From Gavia stellata (lineage: Eukaryota > Chordata > Aves > Gaviiformes > Gaviidae), in contig NC_082637.1 in the NCBI RefSeq assembly GCF_030936135.1, positions 186,001 through 250,000 of the forward strand: DNA of 64,000 nucleotides. Direction: 5' to 3'. Both the position numbers and the translations under genes were made by a program. Below, piece after piece: positions 44,101-56,920 of this stretch (position 1 is its first letter; each line of letters opens with the position of its first letter). The notes beneath the pieces are model-generated. The model was not told the DNA's origin and did not search any database. It saw only the letters and a list, made by a program, of their open reading frames with translations.

Positions 44101-46208
44101 GAAAGCAAGCAGCAGAGGGGAGACAGGTAAGCAAAACCTCCCTGCCTTTCCCTGCCCTCTTTCCTGCTGCTTTGTCCCACAGAGTCCGAAAATGGCTCTT
44201 CCTCAATATCGATCACTCTGGAAATGTTGGTTCAGCACAAATTCACTTGGACTAATGTTTAATAGGCAAGCCCTGTCAAAAGGAAGTAAAGCCTGTTTAT
44301 GAACTTCATATGAAGGGAAAAGGCACAAGGGGTGACAGGAAAGGGCTCTAACATATACCAGGCAATCTTTGAAAGTGAAAAATCGCTGTTTCCAAAGGAA
44401 ATACCTTTAAAGTACCACAAAAGCCCCCCTGGGGCTGTATCTCATAAGCTGATGAAGTGCTTACATATGTGCTACTACCTTTTCCAGGGTTCAATTATAG
44501 CATCAGGCAGGGCGCTGCTGTTAGAGCCTACTCCTTTGGTTTGCAATGACTGGAAACTAATGGGTGTACTAGTAATGAGGAATACATTTGACAGCTGAGG
44601 GATCTGATTCTCTGGAGTACTGCATGCACCACTAGTCACAAGCTTGGCACTCTGGAAAAAGCAAGCAGTATCTCAAAGAAAGATGAGAAGTGGCTCCTGT
44701 GATGCAAGATCAGTTATCTTCACTAAGATGATTCTAGCTAACAGAGAATAAAAGTGCAATGTTGGGACATGCACATGACCTCTTTTTTTTAACATCAAAA
44801 GAACTAAGAAATCTCTCCATCCTGTAGATAATACTGTATGCTAAAAATAGGAACTGTGTGAACCCACACTGAAATAGTTGCCATGTAGGCTGAAACAGGC
44901 TTTGTAGCTGTGACTGAAAAAAGATGAGGGAGGCACAGAGAAGGTCAGTGGGAATCAGCTGCAAATGGAAGATGTGGGCTTTGAATGCAATCAGGAAAAA
45001 CACAGCCTCAGCCCAAGCAGGCTCAGCTGAGCAGGGCTAGGGTGTACAAGTGTGGCTGGCCAAGAACAGTTGGGAATGAGGTCTGGAATCCTCTCACGGG
45101 GACTCATGTGGCGGTCCAGTGCAGTAACGGGGCAGGCCGGGGCAACCCAGTCGGCTGTGCTGTGTGTTTCCTGGTGTTGGGACCCCTGACATCCTAGGTC
45201 CTTGGACCTGGCCAGCCCGTTGACCAGGCTGGTGTGAGTGTGCCTCTGTGTGTGAGTGTCTGTTTCCCCCCGAATTCTGCGCATTTCTTCCTTCTATTTC
45301 AGAGAGCTATTCTCAATAAAACTAAATTGAATGGGGCTTTTATCTGTCTAGTTTGGTACCTTTGGGTACCAAAATCACTGAGAACTCCTTCCTACTCACA
45401 TATAGAAATTAAAGGGGAAAAGTGTGCAGTGCGCATGCTTGCATTGAAAAGAATCTGGATGGTTCTCCATCCATCAGCTGATGCTTTAGGGATCATTCCT
45501 TATATTGTCCTCCCCACTGAGACTGGCAGTTGTATTGCATTAGAAACAATGAAGTATCTGAAAACATGTCCAGCTGCTGAGGGAAGGCCTATTGTCAGGA
45601 GGCAGATAAATATACTGGAGAAAGCAAACAAGAAAAAGAAGGGAGGTGACGTAAACCAAATGAGAGAACAGACTTGTAGTAAAGGCGAGGCTCAAAGACT
45701 GGAGTAGACGTCTGACAAGTGAAAGGGACTTGTCACATAGACAGAAGAGAGGTAGCAGCGAGAAAATTGGGCGGTTCAAGCTGCGCTGTGCTGAGAATCA
45801 CATGAGCAGTTCCCCCAGAGGCTGCACTCAAGAAGCCAAAGTTCAAAGCCAGGGATGCTTCCATGTTTTTCATGGTTCACTTCCAGGTCATTTGATTGAA
45901 AAGATTCTAAATTTGACAACTTCTAATGTTCAAAGCGGTTCAGATGTTTTTAAATCCATTCAGCTCATCCCTGCTTGAGATAAGCATGAATGGGTCAATT
46001 GTTCATTTTAGTAAAATTTGACTCAAAAATAGCCATTCAGAACCACAGAAGGGCGTGTTAGGAGGGTGTCTCTCACTAAAGAGGAAAGTGAGGATGTTCA
46101 ATTTTTAAAATGCCCGATAAAATCAAGGAAGAGCTGGCTGAATGTTGTCACTCTGCAGCCCTAGAGCTGAGTAAAGCATAAAAGGAGGTGAGTATGAGAC
46201 AGAGGATG
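41111..46208. other. non-coding stretch
   Basis: There are several ORFs of 60-160 codons but none resembles a known family or has splice support. A T-run lies at 43032-43050. No recognised repeat was found. Confidence 0.45.
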
Positions 46209-47290
46209 AATCATAGAATCACAGAATATATCAAGTTGGAAGGCACCCATAAGGATCATTGAGTCCAACTCCCTACCCCTTGCAGGACTACCTAACAGTA
46301 AACCAGATGACTAAGAGCGTCGTCCAGATGTTCCTTGGACTCTGACAGGCTTGGTGCCATGACCACTTCCCTGGGGGGCCTGTTCCAGTGACCGATCACT
46401 CTCTCAATGAAGAACTTTTTCCTAGTGTCCAATCTGAACTTCTCCTGATGCAGCTTCATTCCATTTCCTCGTGTCCTATTGCTGGTTACCAGAGAGAGGA
46501 GATCAGCATTTCCCCCTCCCCTGCCTACCTTGAGGAAGTTGTGGACTGTGATGAGAGCACCCCTCAGCCTTCTCTTCTCCATGCTGAACAAACCAAGTGA
46601 CCTCAGCTGCTCCTCGTAAGTCTTGCCCTCGAGACCTTTCACCATCTTGGTCACCCTCCTCTGGACACACTCTAATAGTTTGATGTCCTTCTTACATTGA
46701 GGCGCCCAAAACTGCACACAGTACTTGAGGTGGGGCTGCACCAGTGCGGTGTAGAGTGGGACAATCACCTCCCTCGACCGGCTAGCAATGCTGTGTTTGA
46801 TGCACCCCAGGACACAGCTGGCCCTTTTGGCTGCCAGGGCACACTGTTGACTCATATTCAACTTGCCATCAACGCAAACCCCCAGATCTCTTTCTGCAGG
46901 GCTGCTCTCCAGCCTCTCATCACCCAATTTGTATGTATAACCAGGACTGCCCCATCCCAGGTGGAGAATCCGGCACTTGCTCTTGTTAAATGTCATACGG
47001 TTGGTGATTGCCCAGCTCTCCAGCCCATCCAGATCTCTCTGTAAGGCCTCTCTCCTAGAATAACCTTCTCCGTAATTTTGCCAGACTCTGAAGTGAGACC
47101 GTCAAGCCTGTAATTACCACAATCTTCCTTCTTTCCCTTCTTGAAAACTGGGACAATATTTGCTAGCTTCCAGTTGACTGGGACCTCTCTAGACTCCCAA
47201 GACCATTGAAAAATAATGGAGAGAGGTCCTGCGATGACATCAGCCAGCTCCTTTAGTGGGAGCTGGGATGAATCGCATGAGCTGCTGTGC
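46209..47290 (-). mobile_element. CR1 LINE, internally deleted
   Basis: On the minus strand the element ends with the octamers at 46209-46227 (TCATAGAATCACAGAAT in plus orientation). It keeps an intact 234-codon C-terminal piece of ORF2 (46292-46996) that includes CKVLHLG-like and [11 protein letters not shown] stretches. A further part of the reverse transcriptase (VPVNWKLANIVPVFKKGKKEDCGNYR) lies to the right. Between them, at about 47045, the central palm region is deleted: the text jumps from the [11 protein letters not shown] stretch to [11 protein letters not shown] in another frame, and the [FY]xDD catalytic box is absent. The 5' part is truncated. Confidence 0.92.
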
Positions 47291-50200
47291 CACTCTGCTC
47301 GCCCTTTGGGGATCAAAAAGAATTCTTGCATGGTGAGATACTCCCACCAATTTCCAGTGGACATTTATGAAAGCTAAAACTATCAAAATAGTAAGTGCTA
47401 TCATGGGGCTTCTACAGGCCGAATTTAGATTAAGTAATTTGATTTTCCAAACATGTTAAGCTCTCAGCAGTTCATTTATTCATGTGATTGTGGATTTAGC
47501 CGCCCAATTTATGCATCCTTTTGAAATCTAACCTCTTATACTAAGTAGGCTGTAGAAGGACTGATGCCTTTTATTAATTGATGACTATGCATTATTTCTA
47601 AGATTGAGTTTTGATCTGGGAATAATAATTAGCATATTGTGTCTCTTGAAAAAAATTTATCTGTGACGGCATCCACGAATTGGTGGCTGAGAAGGATGTG
47701 TCTTGTCTTTCTCATACTCACGTCATTTGGTTTACTAACCTGCTATTTATGTTGCAAACTGGAGCAAATATGAACATAAAGCTGTCTGTACAGTGAAAAG
47801 CATTTACTTCCTCTACTATGGAATGCCATCATCAGCAGTATTTCCTTAAGAAAAGTGAAAAAAAGAAGGCTGGAATCATTTAAGAAATCAAGAGCCTGCT
47901 GAATAATAACTGATACCTACATGGAAGCTACAAAGCCTCACCATAACCTGTTTGTGCATTTCCCACCACTTAATTTGTGGAGTTTCTGAATTAATCCCAG
48001 GGTTCATTTGTTACCCTTGGTAAAATTTTGGCTGGTACATCTACCAGATCAAATGCTGAATTGAATCAGGGCAAGCTAAATGCTTTCTTTATATCTCAAT
48101 TTTCCAGTGGTGCTGGGATTCTCAGACTGCCTAAATACACTACCATGACTTAGAGAAGATAGGTACTAAAATTACTTTCCAGTCTGAGCTCTGCTGAGTC
48201 AGGCATGTTACTTTTATTTGTTCCATATCAAAATTAATTTATACCAGAGAACCCTCAAGCGATTTTCGGCACAGCTGAAAGCTTTACTTGGGCTTGCTCA
48301 GCAGTCATCTGCAATAGAGTAACGTGCACCACGACAATGTACGGGAGACAACTCACAGCCAAGAGGTATGCCACAGAATATTTTCTGCAACAAAACAGCC
48401 TTGTACTGTTTTAATCAGGATACTTCATTCTAGAAACTTTGGTGTTAGTCCAGACTGGGGGAACCACAGACCTAGCATGATTGTTGGGTTTTCCAAGCTC
48501 TGGATGAACTTTTTGTTGATTTACAGTTACTTTTGATTCTTTGCAATCAAAATAACCAGAAAAATTATGTTCTTTCCCCCTATCTGTACAGGATTTTCAC
48601 ATGCAAACAAATTATTACTTCCAACACTGCTCAAGTCCTTTAACTGTAGTGCTAAAAACACTTGAGGAATTAAATACTATTTTGAATTCTTTAGCCTGGG
48701 AGTGTGAAATATGAATAACAAAGCAGAGCAACGGCTATCATGGGAAGCAGGTGGGAAGGAAAGAAGAAATTCTGAGAGATGATCTATCCTGCCCAGCACC
48801 AGGCAGACACAGCAGCACAGAAGCTGCTCCTAAAAAAGCTTGTGCAGAGATGCTACGGCCTTGTTGGCACTCTCTTCAGGTACTCAGCAGCTGGAACTGC
48901 TGAGTTATGTTAGTGGATATTTTGCATAAACTCTCCTTGCCACTGTTTAAACCCATTACTTACTTAAGGCCATTACATTTTTTCCCAGCTACCTGTGGAC
49001 ACAGAAGGTAAATTCCCTTCTGAGTTTTTTTTGGTTGTTTTTTTGGGCGTTTTAACAATAAGTTTTAGGTTTGAATGGCTGTACTGTGCTTTCTTTCCTC
49101 TAATCTCTGCTGATGCAAGAAGTCTGCCTTTCCTGACAGGTTGTGTTTTGCAGATCTCTCCTCATTCCGGTGCTCTCCTTTGGTCACACTTTTCTGTGAG
49201 CAGCAGTATACATAACACTCGTTGGAGACTCATTTTGGGCCAGCTGCTGCTCAAACTGTCCCAAACAGCTGTCATTACAGGTTGTCAGATCACCTTCATC
49301 ACAGTCTTATTTTTATTGAAAGTTCTACAGTGCATGTTTGAGAGAGCAGAGTGTCTAAATTCCCCCAGTGCAGGCAGAGGCGGTCTAATGCAAAATGGCC
49401 TGCTTTTATGCCAAGGCTGCACATAAAAAAACAGAGATAAGATGGCATCAAAAATTGTCCTAATTTATATATCCACAATGGATACTCATTTCCAAAAACA
49501 TGGCACAAAGTTAGAGGTACCTGTATTCCAGATACAAGAATGACCCAACTGTTACAGTATATTGTATGACATTATTGTCATTTGAATGTAGCAAAAAGTA
49601 GAGAATGCTTGTTTGTTTTAAAGAAAACTTTGAAAAATGCCGTGCAATTCTTTCTCTCACAGATCACAAGGGATATATATGGTACAAATGAACTGAGAAA
49701 GCATTTAATATCTAATGGGTCATTCCTACTCTCTGTACTCTATAATATTTCTGTTATGCTGCTTTATAGCACAATAATCTGATTCCCAAATGTTTCTTAC
49801 ATTATGCAATGCCTGCATGTTAACAGAAAATGTTAACTTGCTTGCTTGTTAAAAAGCCTCTTTCACTGGAAATTTCAAATATTTTTATAGGAATAAAAGC
49901 TGGTGAGAAAAGGAATTTCTGAAATTAGGGGGATTAATTTTAAATTAGACAGAAATCTGAAAATTTCTCTGGAATTAAAAAGAAAAAACATTGCTTTGTT
50001 TTATAAGGTTAAAAATACAGAATTTCTATAATGTTTCTTTGGTTAATAAATGGCAGTAAAATCCTATACATATAGATAATTTTGTATCAAAATCAAACAT
50101 ATAAAAGTCAAAATATCCTATTTCAAAATGTTACAGTGCTAAGATAAAAGAAGATGTTTTGCCATCTAGTGAAATAAGTCAGAATAGTCTTCGCATCATC

Positions 50201-50825
50201 CAAACTATAGCTGAAATAAATTACCTTAAAAAAATACTCCATTTTGACAACACAACTTTTTTTTTTCCCACAGAAATCCTGTTTTGAAGTGCTTTGATTA
50301 GCTCCAGCTGAAAACATTTTGCTTCCCCTATTGCCGTGATTGTACATAGGGTCATTGCTCTCTTGACTTAGCTATCTTCAGAGACAGATTAGTCGTAAGT
50401 ATTGAAAATTAATTAAAAATTTACATCCAACTCTGCAAGCTGCACATGCTTACAGGTAGTCAGACATCTTAGAGATAAATTGAAGTCCCTGAAAAATCAT
50501 GTATGACTTCTGGATAAGTCAATGAGAGCTGCACCTCCTTCGATTAGCTCTGAAACTTGTTATTTTAGACCCCCAATTTGGAGGTGTGCATCTGGGAGTT
50601 TTTAAACATAGTAGGAAGAAAAGCAAAGAAGTTCTTCCGGGTGCCAGCAATATGTCGTCACAGAGTTATGGGAGCACAACCTTTATTTGCCAAAGCCTGC
50701 TGATTATCAGGAGAAATGGATGGAGACTTGAGCCTACACACTGTTCGTAAAGCATCAAAATTAAGGTGATGAGATTTGCAGGAAAAAAAAAAAAAACATG
50801 TAAGATTCCATTTTTAAAATACTAG
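47291..50825. other. AT-rich non-coding stretch
   Basis: I see no recognised gene, RNA or transposon. Confidence 0.5.
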
Positions 50826-51118
50826 TGAAACATTGGAATAGGCTGCCCAGGGAGGTGGTAGAGTCACCCTCCCTGGAGGTATTCAAGGAGCGTGTGGATG
50901 TGGCATTGTGGGATGTAGCTTGATGGACATGGTGCTGTGTGGTGTTGGGTGGGTTGTGGCTTGTTGTTGTTGTTGTTGTGTGGCGTGGGTTTTGTGGGTT
51001 TTTGGTTTTTTTTTTGGTTTGTTGGTTTTTTTTTTTTTTTTTTCCCCCAGGTTGGACTCGATGATCTTACAGGTCTTTTCCAACCGTACTGATTCTGTGA
51101 TTCTGTGATTCTGTGAAC
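50826..51118 (+). mobile_element. CR1 LINE 3' end with simple-sequence expansion
   Basis: It starts with the CR1 tail codons ([17 protein letters not shown]-like, GAAACATTGGAATAGGCTGC) and ends with GGTTGGACTCGATGATC and three octamers ATTCTGTG (51090-51114). Between them ~130 bp of GT- and T-rich simple sequence (GTTGTTGTTG, long T-runs at 51008-51043) has expanded. Confidence 0.92.
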
Positions 51119-51579
51119 ATGTTTTAGTAACTTAGCTTATGTTTGCTATGTATGAGCTGCTTGGACATTTTAGCTGTGTCCATGATATGTGTGTGTTTGC
51201 CCTGTCAAATCTTCCAGGAGATTAGTTCCCAGAGCCTACAGCCCTAAGAGAGGGTGTGTTACATCTTGAGCAAGCCTAGTGTCTTGCTTTTCAGTGTGCT
51301 AAATCCATCAGGCTGATTTCATTATGACAGTGTTACACAGGTAGTAACCTCCGTCAGGACTAACCTCAGGAACAAATGAATGTCCAGCGTCCAGCACGGA
51401 GTGCATCTGTTAGCAACAGCAGCTTACGCAAACATTGACAGCTTCACACTGAGAAGCTGTGAAACCCATGAATGATGACCAAAGTAATTTTAGCTTAAAA
51501 AAAAAAAAGAGGTTTGTCAAGCGTCATTGTTTTGGATTTCTCATGACCTCTCTTAGCAGAATGCTCCCACTGCCTGTAA
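51119..51579. other. non-coding stretch
   Basis: I see nothing recognised. Confidence 0.4.
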
Positions 51580-52170
51580 CCTTTGTCTCCAGTATTTTCA
51601 GTGATAACTAGCTTTGTAGGCATTTGTTTTCTATCATCAAATCATTAAATGGTAATGCAATTGTTAGTTTCATTTCCCCAGTTCTAATACATTTTGCAGC
51701 CAGTAACCATTCCCAGTTCATTAACTGACTGACCTCAGCATTAACACCCCCTCTGCTAGGGTTGCCTTGGAAACAAAGCTTCCTGTGCGTAATCCAAGCT
51801 TATCTAGCTCTTTATCCTACATGTGACCCTTAATTACTTGCTAAATTAGAATGGTTTTCTGAAAATCACAAGAGGAGGTTAATATGTTCTTCCAGAGCTG
51901 GTCAAGCTAAGATGACACTAAATTCACAGGGAATTCAAATTACATGATCCCTGAAGGCGTCTCTTTCAGAAAGAAGATGAACTTTCCCAATGGGAGGCAG
52001 TGTGCCATGATAATGCTCCTGTCACTCACTTTCCTTGCCCTGCTTGTCCAGCTACAGATTAATCCAGTATGAACAATGCAGTAAGTAAATATCAGGTTGA
52101 TTAATTATGGTGCAAGATTCAGTAACCACTTGTCTTCTGTCATTAACATTGTAATTGAAATTAAGTAACA
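51580..52170. other. possible conserved non-coding element
   Basis: This is transposon-free DNA with clustered TAATTA/ATTAA cores (CCTTAATTACTTGC, GATTAATTATGG, CATTAACATTGTAATTG) and E-box-like words. It looks like a regulatory element. Without alignment this is only an impression. Confidence 0.25.
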
Positions 52171-55100
52171 CACTTCATGCACAGATTTCTGGACTAGGAG
52201 GAGGAACAAGGGAGAATCCTCAAGGCTGCGACAGGGAAATTAAGAAAATAACAACAGGGGTCAAAATATTAATGATCTCTTTAAAATTGTGGTACATTTT
52301 AAGAAACTCTTCAGTCAAAAAGAAAAATTACTTTGTTACTTCCAGACGTCTTGAAGTAGAGATGAAAAGGAGCTGGTTTGTCAAAATACTGCTTAAAATT
52401 TCTGAAAATACACCTTCCCTTCACCGATTTGATAAATGGAAATCGTAAGAAACGGTGATGCTCTCTAGGATTCCCAGTGGTTTTCCTCTCCATTGTTTCC
52501 AGTGGCACATTACTTAAAGGAGAGTGAGTCTTTTGCTTACGTGAGTGGCTTTATAAAGCTGTGCTAAGGCTAAAATGCTATCGCGTGGTGTCAGGAAAAA
52601 AAAAACCCAAAACCCCTTGTGTCCCAGCTGGAGAACATAGGCCAGGCTGATGCACCTCCTTCATAGAGCCAAAAATAGGACTACTGCATTTTACCTCTCC
52701 TCACTGTATGCAGCTGGCCAAGCCCTCAACGCTTCTGCCTCAGTCCAAGCTGGACGTAACCACACAATCTTGTTTGTAGAGGTGCTCTGAGGGCGACTTT
52801 CCCAGGGGAGGCACTCTGGTGTTACATACACGGTTGACAGGGCATGCATCTATCTTGACAGACCAACACTGAGTCCTTCAAAAGCAGCACTTACAAGTTA
52901 CTTACATGTCCTCCATCTTTTACTGACACAGCATGAGGTAAATTTTGCATTGGTTTTACACTGTTATCTGGATGCATAATCACTCTCTTTATTACCTTAC
53001 ATGTGGGGCACTGTCATATTTCTGGAGCTAAATAGTCTACAAATGTGTCAGTACTTTATCTCTCACCTCTCAATGTGCTCTGGGAAATGCTCTGGATCTC
53101 AGGCTGCTCTGAAGATGTAGTACTATTTACTTTGCTGCTTTTAAGGTAGTCTGTGTTAACCTGTCTAGGAAATCTCTTTGGTCCTGCAGGCAAGACCCCA
53201 GCGGAGAAGGATCCTTAATCACCATCTGATGATAATAGAAATGTGCCCTTCAGCCAAATGCAGTCTGTGCTGTCTATCTGTGCCTATCTTTGTGGTTCCT
53301 CTTCATGCTGTGGATTTGGGTGAATGCGCCAGGTCAGCTGTTTACCACAATTGCCTTGCGGAAATACCTTTTCTTGTGCCAATCTCCAGGGAACAGCACT
53401 CTGTGTCAGTAAGCTAGTGGAATGCCTCAGTTTCACAAAGCTCTCTGGAACAACAAGATTTAATGGTTCTTTTCCATCTGACATACATACTGCCTCTTTA
53501 CTGAGCAGCAGCACGCTTGGGGCCTTGCAGATCCGTTTTCCCATATAGATGTCACAGAAAAGGAGGAGAAAGGCAGCTTGAGGTTGGCAAAAACACCAGT
53601 CCTGGAACAAACAGCCGTCTTCTTTAGGCCCCCCAAAAGTTCATGCTTCTGAACATTATTGTTAGTGATAAGGATCCCTGGGTTCTGTGTTCTGGAAATG
53701 TCATCATCTATATCATCACTGATGTAGCATTTTCACCAGGAGTCTAATGCCTGGTTTAGCAATTATGGGTTTCTCCTAGCTAGTCACAGTTTCTTTCCAC
53801 ACAGCATTTCATTCACTACATATAAATTTAAGCACAGCCAATGCAAAATACCCAGTCTGTTTCAGCATGCCCCTATCTATTGTGAAACTTAATATAATTT
53901 GGGTCTGTGTACAAATGCTTGCTTTCACGGATATACATAAAACTCATGGACTAATCATTAAGATGGGAAGAGACTAGACAGGTAAGTGCAGTCTTACCAG
54001 TTGTACTGCAGATTTCTCTTGGTATAAGACATATTTGTATTTTATACTTCAGTTACAGATATAGTTACCTGCATTTCTGCTCAGAATTCCTAAGTTCAAC
54101 ACAAGATGCCTCAGAAGTTTATTAGCATGATAAGCAATGGTTCCCCCAATGCTTTTCAGAAAGACTTCACTGTGGCCTCATCTGTTTTCTCCTTTTTCTT
54201 TCCTCTGCCCCCTTACAATGTGGTCTCTTTAGTGTGTCCAAATGCTTACAACATTGGAGGCTGAAGGGTAGATTCATAGGTACTGTATACCCACAGGGTC
54301 TTTGACTTCCCTTCTGAGACCTCTGGAAAATATGATGGCATTTTTCTAAGAATAATGACAGAGAAACAATACCGTCTATTGCTTGGCAGGATCTGAGACA
54401 ATTAAGGTTTTTAATTCATTATAATTATACAGAATTTATCAACCTGCCAATGGATCCCCACCCAAGGAAGCATCTTATGAAGACGCATTCTAGATGTGTG
54501 AGAGAAATTAGGAAGCGCTAAGCAAGAACATACTCACATGTTCTTCGGTGTTTCTGCTGAAACTTCCAGCAAATACGATTACGCTTTTCTGAGTGAGCAT
54601 CTATCCATTGGTAACTGGACTGATGGTGGCGAATATTTTCTCAAATAGAGAAAGCTGTCAGTCCCTGCTAATCCAAGTAGGTTTCAGGCCAGTGAGCCAT
54701 TTTCTCTCTTTGCTGAACCATCATTTCCCTGTTACCGTATTCAAATTCGAATGTAATTTTCAGGACAGAATTCAATAAAGTTCTTACAAATAGGAAACAT
54801 TGTTTATTTCCTGTAGTGATCTCATGTAGTCAAAACAACTTGAAAGGACAGTTCCCTGTCTCAGCTGCTAATTTCTAAAACTTGGGAGTCTCTGGATGTC
54901 TTCCTGTGTGTCACAGGGGACTGTGGGGCAGCTTTCCATGCCTGGAAAGAAGACTTTTAAAGGAGTGAGTTTCCACTTTCAAATGAGGTTTTAAAAATCC
55001 TCCATGCACAATTGCTAATACAGCCTAGTAACCATGATAAAATCTTTGGATGCCATCCAGATTCTTGAAAGCCATCTAGGTTTTCATGTGAGCACACACA

Positions 55101-56669
55101 CACACAAATATGCATACACCCTTTCTCCCTCCCTTAGAGTATTACACTTCATACATTTCATCTTCACTGACAAAAACACCTCATTATCAGGACTGGTGGG
55201 CCCTATGACATTTGGGAGTGGGAGGGGGCTTTCCAAGCATTCTGAATACTTTTCCCAACAGTTTTGATTTTCATAAGAACGTAGAAAGCATTTTAAGACA
55301 TCGACCCCAGATATCCACTCTTCCCTTACTTCAGTCTCTACATTCAAGGTATGGGGAATTACAGGGATGGAAAACAGGATTACTGATGTTCAGCCCCCTA
55401 TAACACTAGGAACAAGGAAATGAGTTTCATTCTCCCAAAGGGTACACTTTGGAGAAGGGTCAGTTCAGAAACGTGGGCCTGAACTTCATATTCATTGCGG
55501 GAACCTCGTGACTACCATAAGGAATCAGACCAAAAAAAATTAGAAGGGTGCTGAAAAGACAGAGAGAAATGGTGTCTGGTGGCCAGAGGGAGACCTGACA
55601 CAGATACCCCTGGGGCCAAAGGAAAGAGACAATTATCTTTATCTCTCAGTCTTGTGATGCGTCCCCTACTCTTCCTTTGTGTAGGTAAGAGGAGAGGAGG
55701 AGTAGAAAGAGAGAATATTCTACCATCTAAAAGAATGCTAAGCTACTACGTTGCAGAAAGCTGTGATTGGTTTTTCTCATAGCAAAATCAACAGGGGAAC
55801 AACGAAGACATCTGAATGAGAGACCTCTTCTAAAAAAACTGACTTTGTTGTACCATTAGACTGACATTGTTATATGGAATGAAGATAATCAGTTTGAAAA
55901 CAAATTCTGGAGATCCCAAACACTTGAGATTTGTCTCCAGCTGCTCTTGGGCTATTTCATCTTAGTTTTATATCCTTTTGATGTCTGTCTTAGAACAAGA
56001 GAAAAAAATAGTTGTACGATAATGCCTTATAGTCTATGGCATATTCCATTTCAGTATTCTAACAAAAGGTAAATAATAAGATATATAGGAATAGTTTCAA
56101 CTCTGGGTTGCAATGGAAAAACTTCTCAGTTTCCTGTGGCAAAACTGAACAGAAAAGAAAGAAAACCAAACCAAATATAGAGTGCTTGAGGGATCTACAT
56201 AGACAGTCAGCAAGATCCTTCAGTTACCTCAGTCTGCCATGTAACTCACCTACAGAAAGAGTTTTAGGGGTTTTATAGTGACCAATAGACTCTCTACCAA
56301 CGTGGTGTGCTAGACTGTAGGGTATGGCAGATAAGTGCTGGGGAATCTTGCTGGGGTGTTTCAACCCACAGCCACTTCACAGAGTTTCTCTGGATCTTTT
56401 GCAGTCACCACTGGTCCAGCAGGGAATGACAAGGGCTGCATCCTGGCACGTCAGCTGCTCCAGTTCTTAGACCAGCACGCAATTTTGAATGTGTCTTGGT
56501 CAGCAGTTTCCACTAAGAAATTTATCTGAAGCTTGAGCACACCTTCCTTTTGGTCAGCTCCACTACAGCCATTATGACACCTTCAAGCACCAGAGCAAGC
56601 TTGCCCAGAGGTTTAAGGCATTTGCTTTGTTTCAAGGCTGAAACAGATCACATAGCTGTGATGATCCTG
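52171..56669. other. non-coding stretch
   Basis: All ORFs are short and unrecognised. A (CA)n run lies at about 55092-55106. There are no transposon landmarks until the CR1 at 56.67 kb. Confidence 0.45.
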
Positions 56670-56920
56670 CTTTGAAGGTCCTGCTTGAATAACCTAATCT
56701 CCTTTTATGACAAGATGACCCACTTGGTGAATGAGGGAAAGGTTGTTGTTTACCTGGACTGTAGTAAAGCCTTTGACACTGCTTCCCACAGCATTCTCCT
56801 AGAGAAACAGGCTGCTCATGGCTTGGATGGGTGCACTCCTCGCTGGGTAAAAAACTGGCCAGATGGCAAGGCCCATAGAGTTGTGGTAAATGGTTTCAAA
56901 TCCACTTTAGGGTTGGAATA
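56670..56920 (+). mobile_element. CR1 LINE reverse-transcriptase segment, left half of a split copy
   Basis: The reading frame contains NLISFYDKMTHLV, VVYLDCSKAFDTASHSILLEK and AHGLDGCTPRWVKNW, the fingers and first palm motif of CR1 ORF2. It stops at KSTL, exactly where the LTR begins. The protein continues beyond the LTR at 58.03 kb. Confidence 0.9.
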
